A DNA stretch of 64,000 bases from Promerops cafer (taxonomy: Eukaryota; Chordata; Aves; Passeriformes; Nectariniidae): NCBI GenBank assembly GCA_013398275.1, contig VZSE01002721.1:1309075-1373074 (forward strand), in the 5' to 3' direction. Made by a program: the position numbers and the translations under genes. Positions 26,744 to 39,807 of this stretch are shown piece after piece. Every line of letters starts with the position of its first letter. Position 1 is the first letter of the stretch. Below the pieces are notes generated by a model, which saw nothing but the letters and a program-made list of their open reading frames with translations, searched no databases and had not been told where the DNA came from.

Positions 26744-29700
26744 TTGCAGGGTATTGTTTTTTTTTGGGCACATGCACAGGGAACCAACAGCAAAGAGACA
26801 GAAAAAAATATACGTAGGTGTTTAAGGGAAAGTGATATTACATGGTTTTTAAACAAAGCAAGCCTGGAAGTTGCATGAGACTGCGACCATTGTCCTGCAG
26901 GGGCTGATCATTAGAACGAGGAGGTCATCATCTTTCCAGTACTGAACTGCCTTTTTCTGTGTGCATTGGCTGTGGGGAGTGAGGGTGAGCTTGGTATACC
27001 TAGAATGTGGTGTTTAAGCTAGGAGGAATTTTTTAAGGCTTTCTGTGGACTAGGAGAAATTAACATTTTTATTGCAACATCTTCAATTTGGTTATTAAGG
27101 GCAATTGTATTTTCTGTGTTAGTTGACTGACATTTACTCTACAAAAGTTTTAAAGCATTTTATATTGAAATTGCATCTGCTTAGAGACTTATCTCAAAGT
27201 CTGAATTCTGTGTGAGTCACATAGTGCTGTTTTGTTTTGTTCTGCATATATTCTTCCTCCACAACAGAACTATTTTCCTGTAAGTATTATTGAAATAGGG
27301 CATTTTTAAATACTAAATAGGTATCAACACAGCTTTACATCAGAATGATGGTGATGTGTGATATAAAACAGTTTGGGTTATTTCAGTGCAAGTGTCTACA
27401 TATACCAGCTGCTATGGCATGCTAATCAATTTTTGAAAAATAACCCTTTTAGGAGTTGTATGGACAAACCCTGGCTGCTTGCCTGAAGAGAGAAAGATGA
27501 TTAATTTAAATACTAAACACTAGTTGAGGTGATTAATTCTTAATGAAGTCAGTGAAAAACTGATTCTTCTTGTATTCCCTGGAAGATCCTTTCAAAAGCT
27601 TTGCTTTTCCAAAATTGTTTTTTGTCCCATGTGTGTGGCACAGGATGTGACTTTGTTCACAGCAGGTAGGTTCATTAGTTGGCATTTCTAGTATAATATC
27701 CAGCTGTGGAAAGCTTATAAAATACTGGTATTTAGGTCATCTTAATTAGGCCTTGAAATAAAGATTTAAGATAAAGTGGAATAATTGTACATCCTTCATT
27801 GCGGCTGAGCTTCTTCAGTGAAAAGAGAGTATGATTCCTGGACAGCATGAACTGATTTCAACAGAGTTGTTCCAAATCCGCCTCTCTGGTGCTTCTTTGA
27901 CAGTGCTGGGAGTTGAAGTGATTAAAACTAATAATTCTGGGGAGAGGTGAAAGATGTGGCAGTTTTCAACTGGGCTGGGGGCTGGGCTGGATATCCTTGC
28001 TCTCACTGCTGCCTTTTATGTGTGTTTTCTTCCTTTCTTCCTGGATGGATTTATCCAGAGTTATGCTTGTATTATGCTCTGGTTGAGAGGGAGCTCAGCT
28101 ATCAGTGCTCCTCTGCCAAGTTTGGGTGAGCAAAGAGCTTCCCCCACTCCTTTGTGCCAACTCACTTGCCGTGTAAGGTACCCAAAACAGCGCAAAATCA
28201 GTACTGGTGAAAATTGGTATGAGGTCTTTCATGCCAAGAGGGGTGGCAGTGATTCCCATCCAGCCTATCTTGCATTTGAGGTTAGGAAGCAAAAATCAGA
28301 AGGCAGCATCCCTGGTACCAGGTTTAAGAAGCTGAGACCAGTGAGGGAAGCCAGAGGACTCCAGCAGGCCACTGGATGACCAGCTGGTGAAATGCAGTTG
28401 TGTGTGTTCCTGCCACCCAGCGCATCTGCCTTCGTGAGAGATGCAAATGTAGGATCTTCAAACCCGTGTCTGACAAACTATTGGCAGTGAAGTTGAGGAT
28501 GGTGCATAACTTCAGGCAAGGAGAATCTTGGAAAAAGGCTTCAATGGCAGCTGGAATATGCACCTGGTGCTGTACAAGCACCTGGCATCTACAGGAAATA
28601 AGTGTGACTAATTTGATAAATTTAATATGAAGAAGGTGGCCAGGTTGTACCATTGTTTATCTCTCTTTGACTAACAACATGCCAAGTATGCTTTTGGTGT
28701 TGTAACACCACAAAATGGGAGCATGCCATTATTTGTGTTATTAAGCTAATGATGTATAAAGAGGTATTAAAAAGCCAACTCCTCTCATCTGCCACGTCAT
28801 CTGCCAGTGGTGCTGGTAGTTGAACTTCCAGCTTTTGCCTATCGATCAGTGAAACTGAAAAAGGAGGAGGAGCTCGTCCTGATCCGAATTTCTCCCAATA
28901 ACAGCATTCCTGTGTCCTCTCTTATTATGGATGGAGCTGTGGGAGCACCCATGGGTGCAGGAGACAGGTGTTTGGTCTCTTCTTCCTTGTCTATACCAGC
29001 ATATCCTGAAATGCAGACTTTTTTTTTTTAGCATTTTTAAGGTGTATCCTATCTTGCACCAGATCTTCTAAAATCCCAGTTTAGACAAAGCCTAAGGGCA
29101 TTTAGGTTTGAATATTTTTCCTAAGAGGATTATGCTTCACACTTAGTTGATCTATAAATTGTTTGAGGAGTTTTCTGTGATTTTCTGAGGACAGAAAAAG
29201 CTGTGTGCTTTTCACAGTTCAAATTGTCCTGAAATGAATTGTCTATGGGTTAGTGATAGAAATTTGGTGTTTGAATTAATACCGAATGGAATCATTGAAC
29301 CTCAGGGTTATTTTGAACTGAAAAACATTTTGATAATCAGATTTGCAGCACGGCTGCGGGAACAGTTGTAGCAGCACAACTGGAGGGGCAAGGGAATTGC
29401 AGGAAGGATTAAACTGCTTACACTGGCATCAGAGAAAAACAATTTACTGTGAAAATGCAGCCCAGAAATAAATTAATGAGCACCTTTCCAAGCAAATAGG
29501 AGTGCTCATGGCATCCTTGAAACTCTCTGCTTGCAGATCAAGGGAGTAAGGCAGCACAGTGGGAATTGGGCAAGGAATAGCGATAGTCTTTGAAGACTTT
29601 TATCAGTCATACTCATGAAGTCACTGGTGAGGTGCTCCGTGCCTCAGCCATGGCCCTGGGGATCGATGGGTGCTGGCACAGCTCCTGCCAGCCGGGTGCT

Positions 29701-30643
29701 GGGGCACGGTGCCACGGCTCTGCTGGCTGTTGCAGCTGTTTTGACGCCCATGGACGAGCAGTTTCAGTGATTGCCAGCTTAATTTCTCTTTATGTGCCTG
29801 CGGGTGGGCTGTGTCTTGCACATTCATTTATGGCATTTACAGTGGGTTTTTTTGAGGGTTGGGTGCAGTTCTTGCTTTGTGCTGCTCTCAGGGTGTTTGG
29901 AGGTTGTGAGCAGCAATGGCTGCTAAAGCAAAGCCTCTACTAGGGCATATTCCCTGCCTGCTAGAACAGCCAGAAAACCTGTAATGCTAAGATTTCCATA
30001 ATTATTTCTTTGAAGGTGGAAGAACAATGTGACTCAGACATAGGAAGATGGTTTAAAACAGAGCTTAGCTCACCTGTGCTGCTCATGGGGATGGTCAGAG
30101 CTTCTGTTTAAACTGCTGCTTTATAATCAGTGTTGCTGGCACTATCATGTTTCATCTCACTTCAGACACTCCTCACTGGAGCAATGAGATGGACATCATG
30201 GAGGAGCAAGTGGCACTTGCTTGGTAGAAAGTGCAAAGAGAAGTGTCCCCTGTGGCAGTGTGAAGGACAGGCAGTCTCTTTGGATCTACGTCTGCATTAT
30301 TTTGTCAAAGCTCTGTACTTGTAGCATTGCCAGCTGTACTGCAGCATATGTGGGACTGTGTTAGATGGGTGTTAAACCCTTGAAGGAAGGGGAGCACAAA
30401 CTGAGGAGGAGCTGTTGCGGAGCTGCAACTTCTGCTTGGCTGTAGCAGCTTGTATGGAGTAAGTTTGCTTCTGGGCGGAATCAAATAGATTAAGATTTGC
30501 AGAACGGAACTAAATTTATTACTATCCAAAGGTATGGCTTGGCTAGTGAAGGGCGGTTTGTGATCTTTACTGAATAACAGCTCTGAGGACTTTCTTGTGC
30601 CCTCTAATCAGCAGTGATGTTTTGTGTTCTGCTTTCTCTGCAG

Positions 30644-30715
30644 ACGTCGGCTGATCTCCCAGCGATCTTCTCTGGAGACTCTGGAGGACATCGAGGAAAA
30701 TGCCCCACTGAGGAG
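30644..30715 (+). CDS. CABLES1: CABLES1 exon 2 (72 bp)
   Basis: The acceptor is a pyrimidine tract ending in TTTCTCTGCAG, with AG at 30642-30643. The exon begins with the last base of an arginine codon split with exon 1 and then encodes 23 full residues, from RRLISQRSSLE to ENAPLR. It ends with the first two bases of another arginine codon, completed by exon 3. The segment is highly conserved in the CABLES family: a basic, serine-rich start (RRLISQRSS) followed by an acidic patch (ETLEDIEEN). The donor is AG|GTCATT, which departs from GTRAGT at positions +3 to +6, so it is the weakest splice site in the window. Phase is 2 on both sides, so skipping would keep the frame. An ATG at 30624, in frame and with no stop before the exon, lies in the preceding intron. 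The border is secure because the split AGA codon joins perfectly to exon 3. Confidence 0.94.
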
Positions 30716-32979
30716 GTCATTTTATTTACTCTTTCTCTGGCTTCTTGTCTGTAAAGCACATGCATGGGCAGGCTTGCTCTCCCTCCTCATGTTGAAAACT
30801 AGCTGGGTCTTCACATTAAGATGTTCTTCACAGTGAGTAAAAGTGTTGAAACTTCACACGCCCTGCGAGGCGGTGGCTGATATGAATTGCACATGCCCTG
30901 GCTTTAGGTCATTAAAACAAAAGGCAGTGTTTAGACGAAATGTCAGGAATTAAAATGCCAGATTTGATTAATAGAAAAGTTTAGTTGTCACCAATATGAA
31001 TGACTAGCTCCTAGTCAGTAGTACCCTAACATCTGTGGTACATTTAAAAAGTATGTGCAGATGGTTTAATACAGTAAGTTTTTGAAGGCTAGTATTTTTA
31101 ATGAATTTTTACTGTCTCTCTGCACGTGCAAGCTTATTTCGGTTACCAGCATTGCTGTCTGTGTGTTGGCTGGTAGGTTTGTGACTGCTACCCCACTAAT
31201 AAATCTGCTTCCATCCTTGTTATATTGGCCGCTTCAGTGCGGTTTGATTTGTGCATCTGGGAGACCACAGCTTCCTTCTCTGGGGATCACAGTAATTAGT
31301 TGCTAGGCAATCCTCTGGGGTGATGGAAAATGGAGCAACTGCTTAACAGTTCAGAAACTGGCTGGTCAGTAATCTGACCAGTGCATGGAATGCTTCCAGG
31401 TCAGCTGTTCGGCAAGACGGCAGCCTAAGTTTGACTGCCTCTTTATCTTAGGACCTGTAATTCAGCTGGTTTATATTGGTGTTTAGCCTACAGCCTTGTT
31501 TATACACATGCAGATTGGCTGTCTCTCCCTACCTCGAAGCAAAGAATAGCAGAGGCTGTACCAATTGGCTTATTACCAAAGCTTGATTATTTTTACAAAG
31601 CTTACTGTTGCATGCTTACCAGCATGTTATGAAGTGTTCCCATAAGTGATTCAAACGTATAATTGGTAAAAGATATAAACAAAGTATGGCTTGCCAGGCA
31701 GTATTTTTACTTTCTAATTTGCAGAATTGGTGGTAGAATGTCTCTCTTGGTGCCGTTTTCCTGTGAAGAAGCTAACAAGGCTAATTGCAGTCAGAGGATG
31801 AGGGAATCTCAAGGCCTTTACTAGCAGGAGAAAGGGAGAAATGGCAAAGCGATGGGGTGCCCCTCTCGGGGTGTGCCCGTGCAGCACGATGGTGTTTGGG
31901 TACAGCGGTAGGGACTGGCACAGTGGCCTGTGGTTTCAGTCCCACATAATGACCTTGTGGGCTTGAGAAGCTGCTGAACTCTGCCTGTGCAGGGGAGAGG
32001 GTGGAAAAAATAGGTTAGGGAGGGTTAACACCGAGGGACTGTGCTGGTCCCGTGCACCGGCAGAGGATGCCGCTCCCGTGGGTGCCACGGAGGATGCAGC
32101 AGCCGCGGTCCAGCCCTGGCTGCGCTGCGAGCACGGGACTCATCTCCAGTGCCGGCGAGCTCTGCCTCGCCGTGCAACAAAACAGCCCCGAGATGCAACA
32201 GAGAACATGTTCACATGCACTGTGCCTTCAGCTGATGAGAAAGAGCAAGGGTGGAAGGCGGGGGGAGGATATTGCTGTTTGTCTCATCTCTCCTCCCTCT
32301 GGCAATTTCTTTCTGTAACTGCAATTTATAAAGCACTTTCAGATGTAAAATAGATTTAAGGCTTAATGTTTTGAAGAACGATTTTATTTTTTTTCCTGGG
32401 GCAGTTTATTTTATTTTCAGTTGTTTCGTATACTGTCAGGAATGTGAAAAGTAATATTTAGAGTTAAAATCAAATAGGAATTATCCTTGCAAGTAGGAGA
32501 TTTTAAATCTTTCTAAAATTAAAACAAGAAAGAACTTCCCTCAATAGCTCCTTTATCAATAGCTGAGGAGCATACAAAAGCGTGGGTGTTGGTGCGAGTG
32601 GGGAAAATTGCATATTTACTAGGTTTTGGTTTGGTTTAATTTTTTTTTCTTCTGAAAGCTTAGGCTAAGCTGTCATGGCTGATTACAGGAAGTTTTACTT
32701 TGATGAGATTTTTATTACTTTTTTTTTTGGCATGAAGGGAGGGGGATGGTGCCTTTTCTTATTATTATTTTAAATATTTTTTTTTTTGTTTGAGCCGTCG
32801 CGTTTCCAGACTTATTGTCTTTATTGTTCTTGCTGATTCCTAACACAGGGTGACTAGAATAATTTGTCTCGTCTTTCCTTCCTGCTTTTGTGTAGACTTC
32901 TTGGCGGTACAGCGGGGAACTGAGATTTTTTTTTTTTTTTCTTCTCCCTCCCCTCCCTTGCAACTGATTTATTTTTCAG
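30716..32979 (+). other. CABLES1: CABLES1 intron 2 (2264 bp)
   Basis: The intron runs from GTCATT to TTTTTCAG. Its centre-right part (about 31845-32180) is strikingly CpG-rich for this gene and is listed separately. The 3' end is T-rich (T15 at 32926-32940) followed by CCCTCCCCTCCC-like pyrimidines and a plausible branch-point sequence CTGAT at 32964-32968. No other gene is visible. Confidence 0.9.
31845..32180. promoter_or_regulatory. CpG-rich cluster in intron 2, possible intragenic CpG island or alternative promoter
   Basis: About 15 CpG dinucleotides fall between roughly 32045 and 32180, including CCGCGG and GCCGGCG. Another half dozen lie at 31845-31910. The surrounding introns are CpG-poor. 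There is no TATA box in evidence and no coding continuity with exon 3, which starts 0.8 kb downstream. The dense core is short, below the usual 200-bp island criterion. Function is inferred from composition only. Confidence 0.35.
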
Positions 32980-33072
32980 ATGCCGGACACTCTCAGGATC
33001 ACCCAGACCAAAGAACTTTAAGAAGGTTCATTTTATCAAGAACATGCGGCAACACGATACCAGAAATGGCAG
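32980..33072 (+). CDS. CABLES1: CABLES1 exon 3 (93 bp)
   Basis: The exon is preceded by a T15 run (32926-32940), a CT-rich tract and the acceptor TTATTTTTCAG (AG at 32978-32979). The donor is GCAG|GTACTG. The first base completes an arginine codon. Thirty full residues follow: CRTLSGSPRPKNFKK, then VHFIKNMRQHDTRNG. The last two bases start an arginine codon completed by exon 4. SGSPRP contains a proline-directed serine, a plausible CDK target. Human CABLES1, from memory, has isoleucine where this protein has valine in KKVHF, a conservative change. The exon is symmetric (phase 2-2). A CpG-rich cluster lies 0.8-1.1 kb upstream within intron 2. Confidence 0.95.
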
Positions 33073-36000
33073 GTACTGTGCATGCAAAGGCTGCTTCTGC
33101 AGAGGCAGCCCATGGGATGTGAGGGAAGGGGCAGGATCAGCGACCCCCTGCAAGAGCACAGCCATTGCCACTCACCACGTACCTGCTAATGGTCTTTCAG
33201 ATAATCTGTGAGGGTGCAGGCTGCAGTGCATGCTCCTTCCCCCAGAGAAGTGTGTGTCAGTGGAAGTGCTAGCCCACAGATTTTAAGAGCTGCGTCTCCT
33301 TAATACTAATAACCTGCATAGAAGGAAAATCTGTGATGATGTTGGAGTAAAGCAGGCATAATCTCATTGCATTTCTTCAAGGGTGTTGCCAAGTGTGAGA
33401 GGGGTACATAGCTGAACCTGCCTGGACCAAGTTTAGCAATGGTTCAAGGATACTGCCAACATCTATTAGTGGGTACAGCATGCTGGTAAATGCACAGCCA
33501 AGGATGGTCATGGCAAGATGAGGCATGGGATCCTAGTTTCCATGGCAGATGTAGGCAGAGAGGCTTCCAGGGGATGTGTGAGAAGTGCACCTGTGTCTGC
33601 AGCACGCCCTGAACTGGGATGTGGAATGCCCAGGTTACAGCCATAGGCACTGCTGGGACCTGTACAGCAGCCATTGGCTGAGACCTGGCTTACTGCAAAG
33701 GCGTGGTGTTCCCATCAGCTGAAGGTGTATCCATCAGCAAAATGGGTTCTCTGCTGCAGTATCATCCAGCTCAGAAGTGAAACTGGCTCCTCCCTGCTTA
33801 TTAAGAACATACCTGTCCTCTCTGATTTTTCCAAAGACAATTTCTCTGCGTGCCTCATGATTTTTTCATTCTTGTTCTTCCAAATGTGAGTAGTTTTGAA
33901 CTACGCCACCTGAAAAGGTTTCATGTAGACTAAACTATCCCAGTGGGAGTTGACCCTTGCACATGCCTGTTCTCACAAAACTGCCATGGCTGAGAGCCAT
34001 GTATGCTCTGATGGACCAATTTGTGCCTGTAGCCTTTGACTTCCATCAGACGTGGAACCACATCAGTAGAAATTCTAGCACTGAATTCTGGCATGGAACC
34101 ATGGGTTTTATGAATTGGATTCTGATAGGTGTTACTTGGCTCAAGAAAAATTTTCTTCACTGTTATTCTCACACATAAAATTGAATGCAGTGAAAGGTAG
34201 TAATCAACCTAAGTGTTGTACAAGGAGGCCCTGAGAGATTTTAGAAACAGCTTTTAGACCCAGCTTTTGTATCAAACAGACACATGCAGAGCTATTGACT
34301 TGACTATTGTCTGACTAGCCACTGAGTATTGTCTTTATAAGATATACATGTGGAATCAAGCACTGAAAAGCAGCCCTTTAATTTTAGTCCATTTTGTGCA
34401 TAAGTAGATATATGCTCTGGGAATTTCTTACAGAAAAATATACTTACAAGGTATTATGCAAATTACACAGAGAACAATTTCCGAGATGTGTATATAAAAT
34501 CTAGGCATAAACTTGATAAGAAAGAATACCTGCAAAAGAATGAATAAATATTTGATTTGCAAACTGCTTTCTCCATGTTTTGCAAAGAAGTATTTGTAGC
34601 ATATATGCAACATTTTATCTTAATTCAAAGGTCAGTCGTTATGTTTGACAACATAACTGAATATTTTTCTTGCTAAGAAAGCTGTGAGAAAGCTTCTGTG
34701 TTTCAACTGGCTTCTTATCTTTATCAGCAGACACAGTTTTCCAGAATATTTCCACAATCATAATAAAGATCTCTTTATCTAGAAGACAAATACAATAAGA
34801 ATGAAAGACACAGTTTTGGCAATAGTTTTCATCCTATGGTCGTAGAGCTACAATGATGCTAGCTAAAAATAAAATGCAGAGTTAACACTTTGTTTCACCC
34901 CTATGTCCAGTAATTTGAGTGCAGACTCTGTTTTTCCCGGGGGTCTGGATGTAGTCACTGGAGTTAATAGGCATTCTGGATAAAAAGGACCTCTAGAAAT
35001 ACAGGTGGATCTGCTTTATGTATTCATCCTAAAATCAACAGTGTTTCTGAGTATGTTAAGACCTTTGAAGTTGGTGTCCTCCCCAGCTGCCTGTGACACA
35101 GAGGAGCACAGGTGTTGTAATGGATAGAAAACCCTCCTGGGGCTCCTTTCCATGCCTGAGACCTTGTCCCAGGTGGCCCATGCATAGTTGTGCAGGATGC
35201 AGGTGCTGAGCTGGGCTGGAGTCAGGCTCTGAGCTCCCTCCAAAACCCCTGACCCTTCTGTCGCAGCATGTCAGTCTTTCGCTCAAGCTTTGAAAACATC
35301 TACACTAAATATATTTTTGGGTGGTGAATTTGGTGACTGGCCTTTAAAATAGCCAGCACTTTCAGAAATTGTTTCACTGGCTTGTGACTGTGTCACAGCA
35401 AAGAAAACTGCAGTGTGAGTGATAGCTCAGGGCTCCTCTCTCCAGTAGCTGCCCTTGTTTGTGTCTCTCAACCTGTAGGGTGATGTGTCCTTGTCCTGTG
35501 GCACTGAGAGCTCTTCCCCTTGCAGCCTCAGGGATGACACGGGTTGAGCAACGATGCTGGGGGTCCAGCCTTTGGCAGTCCTGCAGCAAGGCAGGACCTG
35601 CTGGAGTTAAAATAAGAGTTCAGCTATTTAGCACAGAGAAAAAGCTCATACAGAAAAATTCACAGACCTGGAGCTTAATCATTGAGTCCCTGTAAAGCTT
35701 CCTGTTGATAGTTCTGATCACTGGTTAGACCGGTTTCTTTGGATTTCTAGGTCATGGCATATTAAAGGAGTTAGAAAATAAGGGTTCCTAGACTATGTTA
35801 GCAAAGCAGTCTTGTAAAACAGCACAAAATAAATTTTCCCATTTAAAGACAAAGACAAGTCAACCCTGACATACAAACTAGCACAGGTAGCCACCAGCAT
35901 ATGGTTTTACCCACTTTACTCAGCAGGTTTATTGGTGATATCCTCCATAAACATTGAAGCAGAAGATCAGCAAAAATGAGCCACTGAAAAAGCAACTTGA

Positions 36001-39000
36001 ACCAGCTGAACAAACTGGTGAGAATGGGACAAGAATGGCTCTAGAGTTATTGTATATAGCAGGTATAAAAAGCAGTAAAACTACGCTCCTCTCCCACCCC
36101 CATGCCATTGCTTTCTCAGTTTTTTTTGTTAGCAGACACATCTGAGTGAAGGCCAAACACCATCATGAAATGTCGCTTTTGCTGCTCTCTTAATTGCACA
36201 CACATGCAGACTAAGAGGTTGATGATTAGCAGCATCCTCACAGTTCATAATAATTCTTAGCCACCTTCTAATAGCTCTTGAACTTCTGAGACTCCAAAAT
36301 GAGGGCTGCTACCCTGACAGCATCCATGGTTTGTGTGTTCACCTTTGTGTGCAGTGCAACAGAGCCCTGGCAGTCAAAAACCATCAATCAGGAGTGAGAA
36401 AAGAGGCTGCAGTATTTCACATGTAGATTGTATATATGATGTATATCACATTGCCTGATGGCAACCTTTTGGTGCAGCACGATCAAACCTAGACAGATGC
36501 TGGGAAAAGCAGACAATATTCTTAAAGTCTAACAAATTACTGATTCTCTTGAGAGCTTCGTGCTCACTGAGGTTTTTTGCAGTGTACACTTCATAAAGAA
36601 ATTGGAAGATCAGCTTTTATAGCCTTTGCACATTGTCAAAATTCTCTTGCAAAATAATGGTTGCTCTGAACCTTAGTAATTAGTACAACTTTTTGAGAAT
36701 TAAAGAAGGAAAACATTTCTGTGAAGTGGTTTTAAACATGTCTAGGGGGCACAATTGGACTCAAGGTATGTAAACACTCTCACAGAGCTTCTCAGAGAGC
36801 TCCTTCAGAGGCATGCAGGATCGTAGATGCCCTTTGTTGAAGAGTTGAAATCCAGGAAAATACTTTTCTCCCATAAGCAATAATTTCATTTTTTTGAACA
36901 GCAATAGACTTCCACCACAACTTCTTTGAGGCAAATTTCTGGACTTTCTGCCCCAGCAAACCGTTGCAGGCATTCAGAAATTTTGTTGCTTCCATGCATG
37001 TCATCAGACGTATACATAAAATGCCATTTTATCCCTCCATGCTGAGTATCTGGCCACTGCTTTCCCTGCTTTATTTCCAGTTCAGCTCCTAAAGCTGTTT
37101 TGCATCACTCTCCCTCGGCAGCTTTGCAGATGAGGTTTTGTGGCATCCTAGCAGTGGAGGCTGTGGGCTCCTCTCATGCTCTGCCTGGGAGATCCTTGTG
37201 TAAAGAGGATCTGCTGGTTTATGGAAAGAGAGGCAATACTTGGGTCCCAAGGGAAAGAAATCTGAAAAAAATAGAGGCTGGGCTGGTGCTTTTTATTTCC
37301 TTTCTTGTCTGATTCCTTCTGATACACGCAATTCTCTGGTAACTTCCTACTGTTGTCTTTGCTTGTGGACATGGAAGCACCAGTTTGTTTTTCTTTTAAG
37401 TATTAAGAGTTGAGCAGTATTTTTAGGGAGGTGTAGGGCGTTGGTGGAAGAGCTGTATTTCCAGAAGCAGCCAGAGGGAGGGGGATAATATTCTTAGTGG
37501 GTACTGTGGTTTTCCGAATTCAAAGATGGTTTCTGATGTCAGCCTCGAAACCTGTGCCAAGATTCATACATCAGCAAACAAGGCTTCCAGTGAACAAGCA
37601 AGCTGTTGTGAGTAGCAACCATTCAGCTGTAAGCAGTGGCAAGCACAAAATTAATCATATGCCACGGTTTTTTTGCTTGTGGATTGCTGTTCTCAAATAG
37701 GAAAAATTACTCCTCCCTGCTCTGTAGCTTTCTGCTGCACCGTGAGACCATCTTGTAGGATCTGAGACATTTCCCTTAGGTAAGGAGTGTTACAGCATTC
37801 AGACAACAAAAAAATTGTACTTCATCTGCTGCAGGAGAACTTCCTAAAGCTGTATGTGTGTTTATTATTAGAAACCCTTCTTCATTAAAGGGTAAATCCC
37901 TCTTTGCTTTCAAACGGGCTTTTAAGGAAGAAAATAGGATTGCTATAACGGAGTAATCCAGGAGAAGGAAAATCGATCATTCTGCATTTTTCCAAGGATT
38001 ACATGCAGCAGCCCTCTTGGGGAGCTAAACCTTTTCCAAGAAGGATGACTAAGCTGGTCCCTTAAGGAAACAGTGTTCTAATAACAGTGTAACTGGTATG
38101 AGATTCTTAGGTGCATGTGCTGCTTTTCAGACAGCGAAGTGCAAAAAAGCTTGCTATGGTTTGCTGTCCAGCTTTGACCAGTGCAGGACAAAGGATGAAA
38201 AATTCAGGTTAAATTGTCACATACAGATCTGTGGGACACAGTGACAGAAAAATCAGTGTTGTAGAGCGCAGCAAGGAAGTGCAATAGCCCTGACAGCCAA
38301 CGGTAGTGGTAGGTCCTAGCATTTTCACCACAAGTGGAGATTTTTAGAAAGGTAAAATATCAGTACATTCTAACACTAATCAGGTCGGAAAACATCACAA
38401 ATTGCTGTCACTGTATCTTAGAGGAATTCGACATGGTGCAGCCTGTTAGCCAGCTTTAGAGGGAAGAAGGGTCAGTTGTACAACGGTACAATTCTCGGTG
38501 TCCTGAAGGTAATAAGCAAAAGGAGTTTGTAAGCAGTTATTTACTGGCATTTTATATCACACTTCTTGACCAAGCTTCTCTTGGCTTCTTGCAAGTCTGC
38601 ATCTCCCAAAACTTTGATAATGTAGCTACTGGCATTCCACTCTGTTTTATGGGAAGTAGGTCTTGGCTTCAAGGTGGTTTTGATGTTGCTTAATATGTCA
38701 GAGCCTGGTGGCTGAAGGCAGCAGTGTGGCTATGTAACAGACATGTTGCTCCAAGCTATTTGATTTAAAGGAAATGAGCTCCATCTGAGCCAAAACCAGG
38801 ACAGTATCACACAGTGACTTTGCAGATGTTGCAGAGATTTGGAGAGAAATACAAGGCATTTGCTCTAAGAGTGTCCTGGATTCTGAGATAAGCTCTCTGC
38901 AGGCAGATGATGTATGATTTTATGTAGCCAAATCTTGGCTAACTGCCTATGGGGAGCAAAGGCAAGCCACGCTTAGAGAAGGAGGAGGGATTCAGCCCTG

Positions 39001-39807
39001 ACAGTGACTGAGACAGATGTGGCAGGGAACTGTGGGATCAGTTTTGCCTGAGTGTCAGTGCAGCATCATAACCAAGAGGGCTGATGTGATTATTGAGCAC
39101 AGAGGCTGGCAGAGTGTCATGGCTAGACACTGATCTTAAAGGTAAGACTGGAAGATGTGCAACTTCTGAGGTCAGGGATAATGCCTGGAGACCAAGAAAG
39201 GTGATGGGGCAAAACTGGAGAAGACTCAAGGAGGAAGCTTGAAAACAGTGAAAGGATCTGAAAACTTAGGATAATAGCAAACCTAGCCTGATTGATGGAT
39301 GAAGCCTATTTCAGGAACAAGAAGCTGCCAATCAAGGGAGTCCTTTGGTTTAGCAGAGAAAGGTCACAACCAGCAGCCAGAGTGTGTATCAGTGGTAATT
39401 GTTGATGTGTATCACCTGGGTTGCTGCTGGGTTTGTGTATTGAGTTTCAGCCATTGTAGTGAGCTGACAGAATGGTCCCGTGCCTCTGTGGGTGGACTTC
39501 TTTCACTAGGAAGGCATCTGTCCTGGATTCCAAGTCACATATTCAAGATAGTCTTCCTAGAAAGCCTGTAGAGGGAATGGGGTTCTACTACTCATTCACT
39601 GCTCATTTGCTATGGCACAGGCTTCAGCACTTCTGTAAAGACTCCGTAGCACAATATCTGTGAGATGTAAAACAGGATGGAGAAATCATCCATTATGCAA
39701 GTTCTGTGATTGCAAATTCCTCAATGGTAACATCTGTTGCTTTGCTTATTGTGGCGGGATTTTTAAATTTTAGTCTTTGATTTCTTTTATTTTCTTTTAT
39801 ATTTTAG
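33073..39807 (+). other. CABLES1: CABLES1 intron 3 (6735 bp)
   Basis: The intron runs from GTACTG to ATATTTTAG. It holds unique AT-rich sequence without a recognisable exon, RNA gene or interspersed repeat. Three GATA-type motifs occur close together (TTATCT at 34715-34720, TTATCA at 34721-34726, TTATCT at 34775-34780). This is a weak regulatory hint, no stronger than expected by chance in AT-rich DNA. Confidence 0.9.

Larger units (their letters stand above)
20240..30643 (+). other. CABLES1: CABLES1 intron 1, last third; no additional exon confirmed
   Basis: No conserved coding block was seen before exon 2. Contents: short tandem duplications (20718-20741, 21258-21298, 26704-26743), a degraded CR1 piece near 23118-23215, an AT-rich patch (25120-25170), a (TTCC)7 microsatellite (26209-26236), a T14 run (26481-26494) and a mild CpG enrichment at about 29630-29760. 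Mammalian CABLES1 has, from memory, a shorter isoform starting from an alternative first exon, so an undetected alternative 5' exon here is possible. I cannot identify one. Confidence 0.75.

Noticed and set aside
29281..29345. Possible third CR1 tail (GGAATCATTGAACCTCAGGG)
   Set aside because: Only the first dozen bases resemble the CR1 end. The following sequence does not fit.
29590..29943. 117-codon frame in a mildly CpG-enriched patch, considered as an alternative first exon
   Set aside because: There is no donor in a phase that would join exon 2 convincingly, and no conserved residues were recognised. CpG enrichment is modest.
32041..32353. Three overlapping plus-strand frames in the CpG cluster
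   Set aside because: Overlap in all frames reflects low stop-codon density in GC-rich DNA rather than coding. None reads into exon 3.
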